Counted from the first letter of the stretch, positions 1-11,681 are shown. The stretch is 64,000 nt of DNA from Lentinula raphanica (GCA_027919835.1 JANVFP010000004.1:186001-250000), one strand, 5' to 3'. The notes: generated from the letters alone by a model not told the origin. Translations and numbers: made by a program.

Positions 1-1163
1 CAATTCGCCGCTGTTTCCTTTCCTGCACAAGTCGATATAACCAACGCCTACCCCGTATTCCTGAAGAAAGCACACAAGGACACATTACAGAGGATAATTC
101 TCAAACGGATTGCGAAGGATGTCAAAAACTTAGTGGAGCTACCGAATGGAAAGCTCGATCTCGAGGCCAATAATCTGAAGGTGGAGGGATCCATATGCAT
201 CTTCCGTGATCCTGATTCCGATGACATCCGTTATATCGTGCCGTACAACCTTGCGGTCGCCGAAGAGAACTTTGAAGGCTCGACTCTAGAGGTCTCGTAT
301 GTGGGGGGAAACCCTCATGATTCCAAGGCAAGTTTACACCGGAAGATCAATGGTAAACTTGTAGCGTTTGACCTTTCAGAAATTGAGGTAAGGAAGTTAT
401 AGATCTTTGTCCTTTTAGTCAACGTGCCTAGGCTAACTAATACTGCTAGGCAATGGCTCAACTGATTGCCCGCACGCAGAGATATGCTGAGGTCACCTTC
501 CAAACCAGCGAGATGACTCACGGATACCGGGTGCGACCGATATCTCAAGAGGCACGCTCTACTATGCTTTTGGATGTAGTCCTGCATGTGATTGCAAAGG
601 ATGTTCAAAGCGTGCTCAAGCTTCCTGAACAGTTTCCATATTCATCCTTGTCAAGCAAGTCTGCACCGAAGGTTTTGTCTAAGAACCTTCGCGACAAACG
701 CTATGTCATTCCATACCAACTGCAATATCCCCGGGACCTGGAAAGCAATCGCTACACTGGCGGTCGCATCGAGGTGTGGTATACAGAATTACAAGGTGAA
801 CCTAAAGGACGCATACGCAGGCAAGGCATGAATAGCGACGTGGACCTTTCCAATGGGGACGCTGATGTACAGAAACTTTCAATTTTATCTGCTCCAGTGA
901 TTTTGCTGACTGAACTATGATAGATGTTGCTGCAGTATTTGGATCTGTGCTTTGATCGCCGTTTGCAGGGCGTCGACAACCCCAACGCTTTTGCGGCAGG
1001 AATGCGCTTCCTCAACACTGCAAAGGAAAACAACCTGGTGCTAACACATCCTCCAAATGACGAAATACTCGCAGAAGCATTCAGACTCGCCTACAACAAG
1101 TTTCGTGAAGAGGGACTGGACGTACTACTATTCGGCGGAGGTGCCAATGAAACTCACATATGA
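1..1163 (+). CDS. G1: two-domain RYxxPY-family protein, 5' end missing
   Basis: The gene runs in from the left edge, so the signal exon is absent. Exons read 1-387, 450-866 and 924-1163, all joined in phase 0 with GT-AG introns of 62 and 57 bp. Exon 1-387 encodes the first family domain (IRYIVPY core near nucleotide 230). Exon 450-866 encodes a second copy of the same domain (RYVIPY near nucleotide 700, then a YTGGRIEVW block). The last exon gives a 79-residue tail that does not align with the tails of the other copies. Order and intron phases match the four paralogs downstream. The function is unknown; I recognise no named domain. By analogy with the complete copies it should be secreted or membrane anchored, but that part lies outside the window. 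Confidence 0.8.
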
Positions 1164-2430
1164 CATAACAGTAGTTAAACGTACTAGTAGTGTTTGGCTT
1201 TTGTTGCTTGTGGACGTCCTGCATCTCTTCCTGGATTCTGGAATTACTTTGAACAAAGGAATGCCTATGATTCAAACTGAATTTGAATGTGATAAATGTG
1301 TTTCAATGAACAGGGTGCATCATATCGCACCTGAGCCTTCGTTATTCTGTTCATTTTCTGTGTCGGGTTCTTCAAGGTTCTTCACTGGATGCGGGGTAGA
1401 CTGTTCAAACGTTATGTACATAACAACGTTCATCACTAACCTACACAGACTACCATCTTGCTCCCATCCAATGCATCCTGTGCCTTCCTGTGCTGTCTCT
1501 GAACTTGATGGATGCTGTAGTTATCTCAGAAGTCCAATGCATGGTTCCAATTGCTATAGTACTTATTGTAAATACTTATTGTAAAGACAATGAACAAGGT
1601 AATGAGTGCAACATCTTGTGTGAGTTTGGGCAGGAGGGCTAGAGGCCCTCGGGTCCCAACTGCAGTCAGATTTTATAGACGTGGTCAGCTGCAATGGGTG
1701 GGAGGGCCCATGCAGCTGTAATCCTCACGCAGCTCGGAGCACTGCCTATGAGTTGTGACTTTGCAGATCAGCTGCGTGGAAGTACTGGGTAGGTGGGTGT
1801 GGTGAAAATTGGATAGTCTAGGAGGTTGCATTGCCTTCAAACGGGGGAAGCAGATGCAGTACTTGGAAGAAAGGTCAAGTACTGCATCACATAATCATTC
1901 AAAGACTATAGTTTGCCGACTGATGTCAGCAAACCGGCAACAGCTGGGCCCGCCTGTTCCCTCAGCCCCGGTGAGACCCCATCACCAGATGTCCAATGGA
2001 GGCTGGAGCTGGCTGCGGTATACTAATTTCCTCCCTCAGTCCTCCTGCAATGCCTTCCTCCTCTCCCTTCCGACTCTGTCCCAGTCCGTCCCCCACATAT
2101 GCAAAAATCCCAAATAACTCACATGGTACATCTGCACTCGGGTTTAGCAAGACGAGACTGGCAGAGGAAAGGATGGAAGGTATGTTGTGTTGAGTCTAAC
2201 TGGGAGGATTGTTGGCAGGACTCACTGCTCAGGATGTTGACCAGAAATTATCAATTATCCCTCAATATGAACTCCACTGTGCAACAACCAGAGCAGCTTT
2301 CCTCAAGTAGCTGACATTTTGCTGGAGTTTTACTTGAGTCTTACTGAAGTTGTACTTAGTGTGAGGACATTAGGGACATATGTATGTGAATGGTCAATGA
2401 GGGACTTTGAGGGAACTTCTCAACAAGCAG
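1164..2430. other. Intergenic, no gene recognised
   Basis: There is no convincing coding region. Open frames here are short, lack family resemblance and do not join into exons. The right end may hold the decayed tail of the Helitron that follows on the minus strand. Confidence 0.5.
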
Positions 2431-3241
2431 TGCGTGAACTTGCATATGATGGAATCATTGAGTATGCCAGTGGAGGCTGACACATGTGCAGATTTTCTTT
2501 CACTCCATTCAACTCTCAACGTTCCATAGCTTTCAACAGCCATTGTCACTATAGGGCCTATGTTCAGATGGATCACTGGCTATGCATTTTGCAGCATATG
2601 TGTTATGAACTGCCCCACAATTCAGCAGGCTGAGCTGGATTACAATCTTTGAGAATAGTAGCAAAAAGTGATCTGAGAGTAGCCCCAGATTGCATATGTC
2701 TTGCATCTTCCAAACAATCTTTCCATTCAGAATCATCTTGTAAAAGACCTCATGCTAAGCATGCTTCTTTATTGGTCTGATATACAATCCCATTATAAGT
2801 TCGCAAATTAGTGAATGATGTAGCTCCCTGAACAACTGTAAGTCACAATTGCACATAGAATCTCTCTCCTGCAGTAGGATGCACAAAATACATTCTTCCT
2901 ACAGCATGAGCACCTCTTTCACATCTTTTCCATTTGGAAGTTTTCTTGATTCAAACCCATGGTCCTGGAAATTCTTGATACAGCAATGATCTTGCAAAAG
3001 TAACTGCATTTGCAGGATCTTGTTCAGCTTTTTCTTGTTCTTCTTTGTTTGCATTGAAGTATGCCATCAGAGTACTGATTTTGGTCTGTACAGTAGCCAA
3101 AATGTCTTCAGCTGTTGCTTCTGCATCAAAAGTTACAGAGTGAGCTTCTTCTGTATGAATTGCTAATCTAACTACATTTGGCTTTTCTTCATGCATATCA
3201 TAGTGTCATAGCCTCCAAACAGCTTCAGAACAGGATACATA

Positions 3242-3474
3242 CATCAGGAAAAATACCTTCAACCCAGAGAGCCTAGAGACACCTCCCAAAAGCTCAGGCT
3301 TCCCAGGCTTCCCAGGCTTCCCAGAGATTTTCAAAGATTTTCAAAGATTTTCAAAGCAACTCAGGTAAGCCTGAAGACATAAGGTTGACTTGAAATCATT
3401 TCAAAGACTTTAAACTGCCTGGGATTTTGGGGGTGTCTCCAGGCAACCTGGGCCTAGATAGATTTTTCCTGATG
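3242..3474. mobile_element. Miniature inverted-repeat element, CATCAGG family, copy 1
   Basis: It begins CATCAGGAAAAAT and ends TTTTTCCTGATG, with an inner GGGGGTGTCTCC-type inverted block near each end. It splits the Helitron frame: the protein reads DSR on one side and SCSEAVWR on the other. Flanking dinucleotides are TA on the left and CA on the right, which fits a 2-bp TA duplication with one later change. It has no coding capacity. Confidence 0.7.
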
Positions 3475-3597
3475 CAGCGTGAATCAAGATATAGTTTAAC
3501 TTCATCAATGATTTGTCCAATTGCCATTGTTATGCAGTCATGACTTTTATCAATGTACTTGTGAAGATATTTGAAAGTGTAAGAATGAAAATAAACC

Positions 3598-3668
3598 GGC
3601 CGAGCCAGGGATTGAACCTGGGCCTTCTGCCTTTCCGGTGCAGTGCTCTACCACTGAGCTACTGGGCC
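3598..3668 (-). tRNA. tRNA-like sequence (pseudo-tRNA or tRNA-derived insert)
   Basis: Read on the minus strand, it starts GGCCCAGTAGCTCAGTGG and ends with the T-arm CCAGGTTCAATCCCTGG and CTCGGCC. D-arm (GCTC/GAGC) and T-arm (CCAGG/CCTGG) stems pair perfectly. The acceptor stem has one C-C mismatch, and the anticodon stem has an A-G mismatch. The loop reads CCGGAAA, with C where the universal U33 is expected, so a GGA (Ser) anticodon is only nominal. It lies inside the Helitron coding frame, with Helitron protein continuing on both sides. It therefore arrived as a small insertion, plausibly tRNA-derived, and is unlikely to be a working tRNA. Confidence 0.5.
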
Positions 3669-4033
3669 ATATTCCAATGGATGTTGGATTTCACGATCCT
3701 AACAGAAAACTTTGATTGAAATGCAACATTCAACATTTACATGACAGATCAATTCTATCAAAGCCCAAAGACATGTAGGAACAACCCATGTATTGTCAAG
3801 AATAACTTCAACACCTTTGACTTTTTTCTTACAGGTCCTGCCATTGTTTGGTGTAGCATAAAGAGTATATCCATCTTCAGATAATACAGTTTGTTCCTGA
3901 AATAGTTTTGGATATCCTTTGGAACATTTTCCATCCTTCATACATGATGCTTCAGGATTAAGAGCACCACATGGACCATGTATCATGAGCTTTTCCACCA
4001 ATTTGAATAACCTGGGTTGTGATACAGGATCAG

Positions 4034-4555
4034 TGTGAAGAACTGACATGCTGGGAATGAGTGCCAATAATCCAACTGGGCCAAAAGACCACAATACCAG
4101 GTCATTCTGGTATTGTTCCCAGCACTATATAAGTGGTTCAATTCCTGACAGTACATCCCCCTTCGAAACATCGAGCCCCCAAGATGCTTGGCACAGAGCT
4201 ACACACCCGTGCAGTCAGGCAGATGGGCTACATTATCATCTGCCCCGTCAGCCATGTGATATCTGACCCCCAAAGCCACCACCAAGCGCCAACGACGACT
4301 GGTTGCTAAGGAAATGTACAGAACCAACTAATATAGCAGGCCCCCAAGTCAACATATGACCTGTGAGCCAAGTGGAAACAAGAGCCTCTTTTTTGCCCAC
4401 AAAGAGGATTGAACCATTGACCCTTGGACCTGGTATTCTGTGAAGAACTGACATGCTGGGAATGAGTGCCAATAATCCAACTGGGCCAAAAGACCACAAT
4501 ACCAGGTCATTCTGGTATTGTTCCCAGCACTATATAAGTGGTTCAATTCCTGACA
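4034..4555 (-). mobile_element. TRIM: miniature LTR retroelement with 117-bp LTRs
   Basis: Two near-identical direct repeats of 117 bp (4034-4150 and 4439-4555), each TG...CA, flank 288 bp of non-coding DNA. The whole is bracketed by a perfect 5-bp duplication ATCAG (4029-4033 and 4556-4560) and sits inside the Helitron frame. On the minus strand the stretch just before the distal LTR is purine-rich (GAAGGGGGATG), as expected of a polypurine tract, which sets the orientation. The LTR can fold on itself: GCTGGGAA pairs with TTCCCAGC around an inner AATACCAG/CTGGTATT hairpin. It encodes nothing and so depends on another element. Confidence 0.85.
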
Positions 4556-5526
4556 ATCAGGTAGTTGAGCAAATATTAATTGATCAATATGTTGAGGTTC
4601 TTGAAACCTTGCATCAGGATGAAGAAAAATGAGGATATGAATATGTGGTAATCCTCTCTTCTGAAACTCAATTGTATAAACACGACCTCTGCATTTTCCA
4701 AAACAACCTTCATCAATAAATTTCAACATCTTGCGTATTTTTTCACGGAAAACTCTTGCCACTAAGTCAGGTCAATCTTGAGATGACTGGCCTGGTAGTA
4801 AAGCAGCTTTGACCTCAGCAGCATTAGGATCAGCTGTAATTGTTACAAATAAATCAGGTTTTCCAAAATGTCTCCCCAAAGCAATAGAATCTTGACATAG
4901 TTGATACATATGTCTACAGCCCCCAATATATGAGGAAGGTGAAATAACTCTTTGTCCTATATTCTGAGGTTGAACATCTCCTGCAATAATAGTATCTACT
5001 AAACCACTGTAGAGTTCTGCTCGAATTTTTTTCTGATTATATTTGTAAAAATTCAAGCGAACTTGATCAGTTTGAGCCCATGCATCACAAAAGAACTGTT
5101 GAAAAAGATTCTTTGCATTAGAATATAGTATTTGATTCTATCTCAGGTTTATGTGTATGAAGGCGAAAAGCATAACATTTCATTTGAGTCATGAACCTAT
5201 TGTCTGGAGCAATATATCTGGGTGGCCTAGAAGTATGCTTTATTCTAGGATGCCAACCTAACTGTCCATAGGGACATAGTAGAACATAATGCAAAGGAGC
5301 ATAAGCAGGACTTGTTTCATAGATTCTCTTGAGTGGCAGTTTGACTAGCTCAAAAATGAGCGCCGGCAAACTTGAGTCTTTGTACATGGCATGTGATGCG
5401 GTCTTGTTGCTCCTGCTACAAACCACATTGTCGGGTGGTAGAAAACGCTCGCGTTGCACCCTCTCTTCATCAACATGGCCTTCTTTTATTTTCTCCTCTG
5501 CTCTTCAATATCACTCAGGTTTCAAG

Positions 5527-5643
5527 TGTCAGGAATTGAACCACTTATATAATGCTGGGAACAATACCAGAGTGACCTGGTATTGTGGTCTTTTGGCCCA
5601 GTTGGATTATTGGCACTCATTCCCAGCATGTCAGTTCTTCACA
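5527..5643 (-). mobile_element. Solo LTR of the same TRIM family
   Basis: A single 117-bp LTR begins TGTCAGGAATTG and ends CAGTTCTTCACA, the reverse complement of the repeats at 4034-4150 and 4439-4555. It is flanked by a perfect 5-bp duplication TCAAG (5522-5526 and 5644-5648), as left by LTR-LTR recombination of a full element. Confidence 0.85.
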
Positions 5644-6029
5644 TCAAGCTCAAGTTCAAGCTTCAATTTTCATATTTCAAGTCTTGGTGGCCTCCATCTC
5701 AAACAACCTCAATTACCACCTGGGACAACACCACTACTGCCATATCTCATGTCTCGAAAGGAGAGGGTTTCCAAAATCATAAGGTCCGTTCTTGTCTTCT
5801 TGAAATCAACTAATACTCACTGCTTTGCCACCAACACATGCCTGGCAAGGGCTGCTACCACTGCTGAAACTTCCTTTCTTTGCGGTCATGCCCTTGTGGC
5901 TCCTGCTACTACTTCCACAATTGCCACCTGCACTATTACTACCCTCAACACCACACAACCACCCATGTCGCTACCGCTAATGCTCACGCTAAGGCCCCCG
6001 CCATGCTACTGCCACTGCGACAGTTATAG

Positions 6030-6205
6030 TCCCGGGCCACGCTATGATCTTACTACTACAGCGCCGGGCTACGCTACTGCTACTATGGCCTCCGGGTCAC
6101 ACTATGCTACTGCTACTATGGCCTTTGGGTTACGCTACGCTACTGCTACTATGGCCTACAGGTCACGCTACGCTACTGCTACTGCTACTGTGGCCTCCGG
6201 TGTTG
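6030..6205. repeat. About 33-bp minisatellite, (CTACTGCTACTATGGCC)-type
   Basis: Four to five imperfect units share the core CTACTGCTACTATGGCC, separated by GGGTCACGCTAYG-type spacers. A lone fragment of the same repeat lies at about 8612-8645, in the loop of the large inverted repeat. The long plus-strand frame through this stretch is a consequence of the repeat length being a multiple of three. Confidence 0.7.
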
Positions 6206-6263
6206 CGCGGTTTTTCCGCGCAGGCATGCAATGATCAAAAAGATCAACTTAGACTGTTGCATA

Positions 6264-6697
6264 CATCAGGAAAAATATTCTCATCTCTAGAGTCCCCAGA
6301 GATACCCCCCAATTCCTAGGTAGTCTCAGAGAGCCTAGAGTATCTGAGTTCTTTGAGGCTTCTAAAAATTCTCTGGGTGCTTTCTGGTGCTTTCTGGTGC
6401 TTTCTGGTGCTTTCAGATGCTTTCAGGATCTTTCAGGATCTCTAGGATGTTTTTTGATCTTTCAAAGTTCACAAAAATCTCTGAGCAGCCTAGGAATTGG
6501 GGGGCATCTCTGGGGACTCTAGAGATGAGAATATTTTTCCTGATGTGAAAGCACCAGAAAGCACCAGAAAGCACCAGAAAGCACCCAGAGAATTTTTAGA
6601 AGCCTCAAAGAACTCAGATACTCTAGGCTCTCTGAGACTACCTAGGAATTGGGGGGTATCTCTGGGGACTCTAGAGATGAGAATATTTTTCCTGATG
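6264..6697. mobile_element. CATCAGG-family miniature element, copy 2, with duplicated right end
   Basis: The left end CATCAGGAAAAATATTCTC pairs with GAGAATATTTTTCCTGATG at 6527-6545 and again at 6679-6697. The last ~150 bp repeats the right half, so the copy is a full element plus a second right end. TA flanks both outer ends (6262-6263 and 6698-6699). Inside are tandem GCACCAGAAA/TTTCTGGTGC blocks. Confidence 0.75.
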
Positions 6698-7119
6698 TAG
6701 TATCAATAAGGACTGTAGTGAGCCCGAACTAGCAGTCAAACTTGTATCAGTATAAGCTAGGATACAGATCCTTTGGCAGGATCAGCCATGAATATCCACT
6801 TAGAGCTATTGCTCGCACCCTTGGTCGGGGATCCTTCAAGAATGCTGACTACTGGTACGAGCACACCAAGGGAATATCGACTTAGTATCAAGATCTGCCG
6901 GATCGGCACAACTGAGTTGGGTACTTGGCTGTGATGATGGAAATTTCACTTGATCTAGCAGATCAGACACGATGAGAGCCTATCCGGACAAGTTACTGCA
7001 CGGAAACCCTACGCAAAGTAGCGGAAACCGTTGGAAACATGATGATCTAGTATTTCCGTGGCAGTACGGGTGAAACCCGCAGCGGAAACACGCATATGTT
7101 CAAGTTCTAAACTGGGATA

Positions 7120-8510
7120 TAGCGTATGCTATGTACAGCTTTGACCAGCACTCACAGAAACGCGCGGAAACCTACGGAAAACACTTCTGAAGCATTTATC
7201 TTCGTTGTTCGCTCCAGAACACCAGGCTATATGCATACCGTTCGAAAGCTACGGACCAGACTAACCTGATCCGCAAGATCAACCACTGTTACGAGTCTAG
7301 CTCATTAACTTGGGGAGACCACTACTATTCCACGGAAGCAAATTCGTCGGAAACACTTGAGCAACACAGGCAGGAGCCACTCTGACGAGTTAGGCACCCT
7401 AGCATGTGGAGGCCGCGCAGACCATGGTCGGAACTTGCTTGGTCTTCTAGATCTGGCGAAAGTACGACGAAATATGGACAAGTTTCATCTTTTAATCTGT
7501 TTTCCTTACTATTTCCTTGCATGTTTGTATCGTTTCAGTCATATTTTACTATTTAAGTGTATATTATCGGACTCCGTCCGTAGAAATAGCTAGATCTACT
7601 AGATCAAGGACAAATACGGGTATTGGACTTTTCGTAGTGTACTTAAAGACCTGTATCCGCACAAATGAAACAAGTTTCGCGCCCAGATCTCTCTGAACTG
7701 GTAATCCTTTTCATCCATACGTGGGAGTAAAGGCTTCTAAGCTGTACCGGACCTTGTGGATTAAGTGTGTTACTTCATCACGATAAGCCTGACTTTTGAG
7801 TGGTTTGACTTGGTGTCTGTCACTTGCTAGTTGAAGGTAGACTCCATTCCGGAGATACAGAGGACTTGGTCTCAGGTTGTGCCGAGTGAATGTGCAGAGT
7901 TTTGGTGGCTCTGTTCAAGTTGACACGTAGTGATTGGTGATCTGCGTGATCTTCGAGGTTTTACTGAGAATAGTGATCAGTACTGCTTTACCCGGGAGCA
8001 GAATCGATTGGTCTACCATAATGTCTGGTACCCTGTTGCTTTCCGAGCCTAAAAACATCAGGAAAGATATTTTCATCTCTAGAGTCCCCAGAGATACCCC
8101 CCAATTCCTAGGCTGCCCAGAGATTTTTGTGAGCTTTTAAAGATTAAAAAACATCCTAGAGATCCTGAAAGATCCTGAAAGCATCTGAAAGCACCTGAAA
8201 GCACATGAAAGCATCCAGAGAATTTTTAGAACCCTCAAAGAACTCAGATACTCTAGGTGCTCTGAAACTACCTAGGAATTGGGGGTATCTCTGGGGACTC
8301 TAGAAATGAGAACATTTTTCCTGATGAACCCTTATCCGAGTGGAAGCCGCTCAAAACAAACCCCCTTAGTCCAGATCTTACGACTGGTATATCCGTGTCA
8401 CTTCGTTCTGCTGACCAGTATTGCTGATCTAAAAGATCTTACAAGACTGCATTGGACTTGAGATATAAGATAGTGCGGAATCTCTGACAACGCCCCACAC
8501 CTCGCTATAA
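7120..8510. repeat. Left arm of a large diverged inverted repeat
   Basis: This stretch matches, in reverse complement and with many mismatches, the sequence at 8775-9130 followed by 17684-18395. Shared blocks include GTACAGCTTTGACCA (near 7135 and 18385), GAAGGTAGACTCC (near 7833 and 17710) and GGAATCTCTGACAACGCCCC (near 8478). The copy-3 miniature element lies inside it. I recognise no coding capacity, so the nature of the parent element is unknown. Confidence 0.65.
8056..8326. mobile_element. CATCAGG-family miniature element, copy 3
   Basis: Ends are CATCAGGAAAGAT and ACATTTTTCCTGATG, with inner TCTAGAGTCCCCAGAGATAC and its inverse. AA flanks both sides. It sits in the left arm of the large inverted repeat. 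Confidence 0.75.
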
Positions 8511-8774
8511 ATACAATTTGATTGACGAATCCGTGAAGTCGTACTCTGTGTTCGTGCTAAGTGACCTGTCATAAGGCATTATACTAAGAACCGACTTTAT
8601 ACCTCGTTACCGGGTCATGCTATGCTACTGCTACTATGGCCTCCGGTAACAATGATATGAAGGGTGCAATTTAATGCTTCGTTGGATAGATCTAATGACC
8701 TAGTGACTTTATCACTGAACACTGATCACCAATATACTTCTTATGTCATTTGTCAAATGTATTTAAGCAAGGTG

Positions 8775-9130
8775 TGGGGCGTTGTCAGAGATTCCGCACG
8801 ATCTTATACCTTAGAACGAACTGGTAGTCTTAAAAGATCTACTGGATCCGCAATACAGGTCAACAGAGCGAAATGACATGGAAGTACAGATCTTTTGATC
8901 TGGACTCGAAGGGGGTGAGTGATCCACTCAAAGGGTTTACAAGGAATGAAAGAACTCATATAGATCAGACTTTATGACCACACAAATACTATCAGAACCA
9001 GGTTGAAGATATACTGATCACCAATCACAGGAAACCTTTACAGCTCGTATGGATCACCAATCACCACACGTCTGCTTGAGCAGAGCCACCGAAACTCTGA
9101 ACGCTCACTTGGAACAACCGAGAACCAAGC
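8775..9130. repeat. Right arm of the large inverted repeat, proximal part
   Basis: It begins GGTGTGGGGCGTTGTCAGAG, the inverse of the end of the left arm near 8500. It is interrupted at 9130 by the Copia element and resumes at 17684. The loop between the arms (8511-8774) carries one fragment of the 33-bp minisatellite. Confidence 0.65.
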
Positions 9131-9547
9131 TGTTGAATATATGCTGGTGAAGTCCTCAGACAAACCCCTACTAAAAGGTCAGAGTACGCTGGTCGGACTC
9201 CTACGGCCATACGTATAACGATTCAGACGATGCCTTTCCGAGGCTATACTCATACATACTGTTTCATAAATTTTCGTCGTTTCACCTTTTACTTCCGATT
9301 TCTCACTTATACACGAATCCCCTCGTTTTCGCACCTCAGTCATTTACCACATCCTGTGGATCGCCTGAGGTGTGTATTCTTATATACTTTGTCTATTGAA
9401 CTATACTTACCGACTACTTACAGTATCTTATCGTTGTACTTATTGTACTCCTTTCGTCAGGTACTGTACACAGAATATCAGTCGTTTACCACATCCTGTG
9501 GATCGCCTGAGTATCTTATCGTTGTACTTATTGTACTCCTTTCGTCA
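9131..9547 (+). repeat. Copia 5' LTR
   Basis: 417 bp, beginning TGTTGAATATATGC and ending CCTTTCGTCA. It contains two internal copies of a CATCCTGTGGATCGCCTGAG block followed by GTATCTTATCGTTGTACTT. The close match to the 3' LTR implies a fairly recent insertion. Confidence 0.9.
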
Positions 9548-9559
9548 GGTTATGGGCCC
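9548..9559 (+). promoter_or_regulatory. Copia primer-binding site
   Basis: GGTTATGGGCCC starts at the first base after the LTR. It is complementary to the anticodon region (GGGCCCATAACC, with CAT) of an initiator Met tRNA, the half-tRNA priming mode known for Copia-type elements. Confidence 0.6.
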
Positions 9560-9668
9560 CGCGCTTTGAACCTGCACAAAATCGCGATCAACAGGAATTA
9601 GAAGACTCACAAAGTTCACATACCCGAAATGAGTTGCTAAAAAAAATTATACTAGTCGTTAAGCCACG

Positions 9669-10604
9669 ATGACTTCCATGACTTTGAGCAGCTATACCTC
9701 CATACAGTATCTTCCCGAAGACCAACGCTTCAATGGGGAGAATTTCGTATCATTCAAAGACATCATGATCCCCACCGGTAGACTCCGAGGCCTTGACCTA
9801 TACTGGGAAGGGCGGGTTAACAATCCTCATAATACTCCCTCGCCATACACAACACTTACTGTACCAACCGCTGTCAATGATCCTAATCCAACCCCGCTTG
9901 AATACAACCTACGAGAATCAGTCGCGTTCCTCACTCTCTGGTCGAATATCAAAAATCCGGACGGATTAGGTATCCCCCGAGGACTTAACTCGCACGAATT
10001 ATGGGAATACCTAAAGACAGAGTTTGTGCACGTTGCTACCATCGCAAGACAGCGAAAGGAAGACAATCTTCGTGCGTGTAGGTATCCTGAAGAAGGGATG
10101 AAAGTAGCGGGAGAAGGAGGATACGCTGAGAAAATGTGACTTCTCTTGAAAGAAGCGAAAGACTCGGGTGCGAGTATCACGAACGAACAGTTCATAACCA
10201 TATTCCTCGACTCCTTCCCTCGTAATCCAGTATGGGCCGTATACACGGGGTCCCTCATGAGCGAACGTAACTTCAACACCATCGTATCCCGCTTGGATGA
10301 ATACTATATGCACATTGGAGGGGGAGCGAATGCTCAATTGTCTAGTGTGTTCGCCCCTGACAAGGTGAATGCTCTTCAAGCAGAAGTGGCTGAGCTCAAG
10401 GCGTTGATCGCCCAAAGTCAGACTCGAGGTAACGCGGGATCGGGTGGGAAGGGGCCGGCAAATCCAGACTTGGTGTGTACCAATACCAACTGTCGTGGTA
10501 GAGGTCACACAATCGAGAACTGTTGGAAGCTGGGTGGAGGAAAACAAGGACAGTATCCAAAATGGTGGAAGGGGAAGAGAGATGCCCCTCTCCTGAACAC
10601 TCCG
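9669..10604 (+). pseudogene. Copia gag with zinc knuckle, one TGA stop
   Basis: The Gag frame starts at ATG 9669 and runs in one frame to the miniature element at 10605, except for a TGA at 10137-10139 (after AEKM). A CGA-to-TGA change would explain it, a CpG transition. The C-terminal part has a CCHC knuckle, CTNTNCRGRGHTIENC (CX4CX4HX4C), followed by a GGG/Q-rich stretch typical of fungal Copia Gag. It would form the particle that packages element RNA. Confidence 0.85.
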
Positions 10605-10827
10605 CATCAGCAAAATCACTCTGTCTCTGGAGTCTCCAGAGACACCCCCAAATCCTGGAGAGATTTTATCACTTTCAGAGTGCTCAGAGAAAATTTAGCA
10701 CCCTCAGAGATCTTCAAAGACATTCAAAGTACTCTCAGAGACTCCAAAGTATTTTTAGTACTCTCAGGCTGCTCAGGATTTGGGGGGTGTCTCTAGGGTC
10801 TCCAGGGATAGAGTGATTTTGCTGATG
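10605..10827. mobile_element. CATCAGG-family miniature element, copy 4, in Copia
   Basis: Ends are CATCAGCAAAATCACTCT and AGAGTGATTTTGCTGATG, with inner inverted GTCTCTGGAG/CTCCAGGGAT blocks. CG flanks both sides (10603-10604 and 10828-10829). It separates the Gag knuckle from the protease. Confidence 0.8.
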
Positions 10828-11681
10828 CGGTTGCCAACCAAACCAACGGTCCCGAAACGATCACACCTGGTAGTCACTATGCCCTCACAACTGTCGTTCA
10901 TACCGCACTCACTGCTCATACACCCGGACCACTCCGAACGTTTGCCAATACAGGAGCCTCTGCGCATTTCTTTCGTGACCAAGAATCGTTCAAGACCTAT
11001 ACACCGAAGACTGGGTCAGTTGGAAACTCGTCTAAAGAGGGTGTAAACTTCCCAATTCTAGGAGTAGGAGATGTTGAGATTCGTGTTGTCTACAAGAATG
11101 TCGCTCACCTCCTGACGTTCCGTAACGTTCTTCATGCTCCCGATATCGCGTCTAACCTCATATCGGTTGGGGCGTTAGACAAGTTGAAGTGGAAGGTTGT
11201 GATCAGTGACGGCAGAATGACCTTTCATGACCCAAATGGGTCTGCTGTCTTCGAAGGGAAGTTAGCCAATGGTCTATACTTGATCAAAGGGTCTCTTACC
11301 TGTGCTGTCCCTACCGCTCTCGCTGCCCAATCGCTGTACTCTCCTGGAGATATAAAATTGTGGCACCGACGATTCGCTCATGCAGGTAGCACTCGTATCT
11401 CGAATGCCTCTACCCTTGTCAACGGTCTTGAAATCACCGCTCAAAGCAGTGACACTTGCGAGGATTGTATCCTTGGGAATCATCGACGTCGTCCATTTGA
11501 TGGGGAACGTGGAAATGAGATGCACCCTCTCGAACGAGTCTACCTTGACATTTTCGGCCCCACTCGTGTAAAGTCGGTAGGGGGAGCTAGTTATGCTATG
11601 ATCCTGGTAGATGGAGCCACGTCGAAGAAGAAAGGATACTATCTTGCGAACTGTACGGCTCTAACGACTCTCGAGCATGTA
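10828..11681 (+). pseudogene. Copia protease and integrase N-part, protease Asp lost
   Basis: The frame holds the aspartic protease active-site block, but reads FANTGASAHF where DTGAS is required: codon 10947-10949 is AAT, not GAT. The change GCCGAT to GCCAAT is a CpG-to-CpA transition. The pre-integrase zinc finger follows (LWHRRFAH ... CEDC near 11360-11465), then the start of the integrase core (YLDIFGP near 11545, first catalytic Asp). The frame is cut by the next miniature element at 11682. Confidence 0.85.

Larger units (their letters stand above)
2440..5460 (-). pseudogene. Helitron Rep/helicase-like polyprotein, broken
   Basis: Read on the minus strand, fragments follow the order of a Helitron helicase-like domain. 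They run APLHYVLLCPYGQLGWHP (about 5250-5300), then GKPDLFVTITADPNAAEV and RGLPHIHILIFLHPDARF (4600-4870). Next come MIHGPCGALNPEASC (about 3960), KYLHKYIDK (about 3560), and finally the segment with FVHPTAGERFYVQL and DDSEWKDCLEDA (about 2670-2900). The HIHILIF block is the metal-binding (HxH-like) motif of the Rep nuclease. The frame is broken by insertions at 3242-3474, around 3598-3700 and at 4034-4555, and by in-frame TGA codons in the distal part where Trp or Arg is expected. No complete superfamily 1 helicase follows, so this is a truncated, inactive copy. Confidence 0.8.

Noticed and set aside
4034..4150. 117-bp repeat as a small structured RNA gene
   Set aside because: Direct copies flank a short insert, with TG...CA ends and 5-bp duplications, which identifies it as an LTR.
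5329..6234. 301-residue plus-strand protein
   Set aside because: The frame crosses antisense Helitron sequence, a solo LTR and a minisatellite whose unit length is a multiple of three; no coherent protein.
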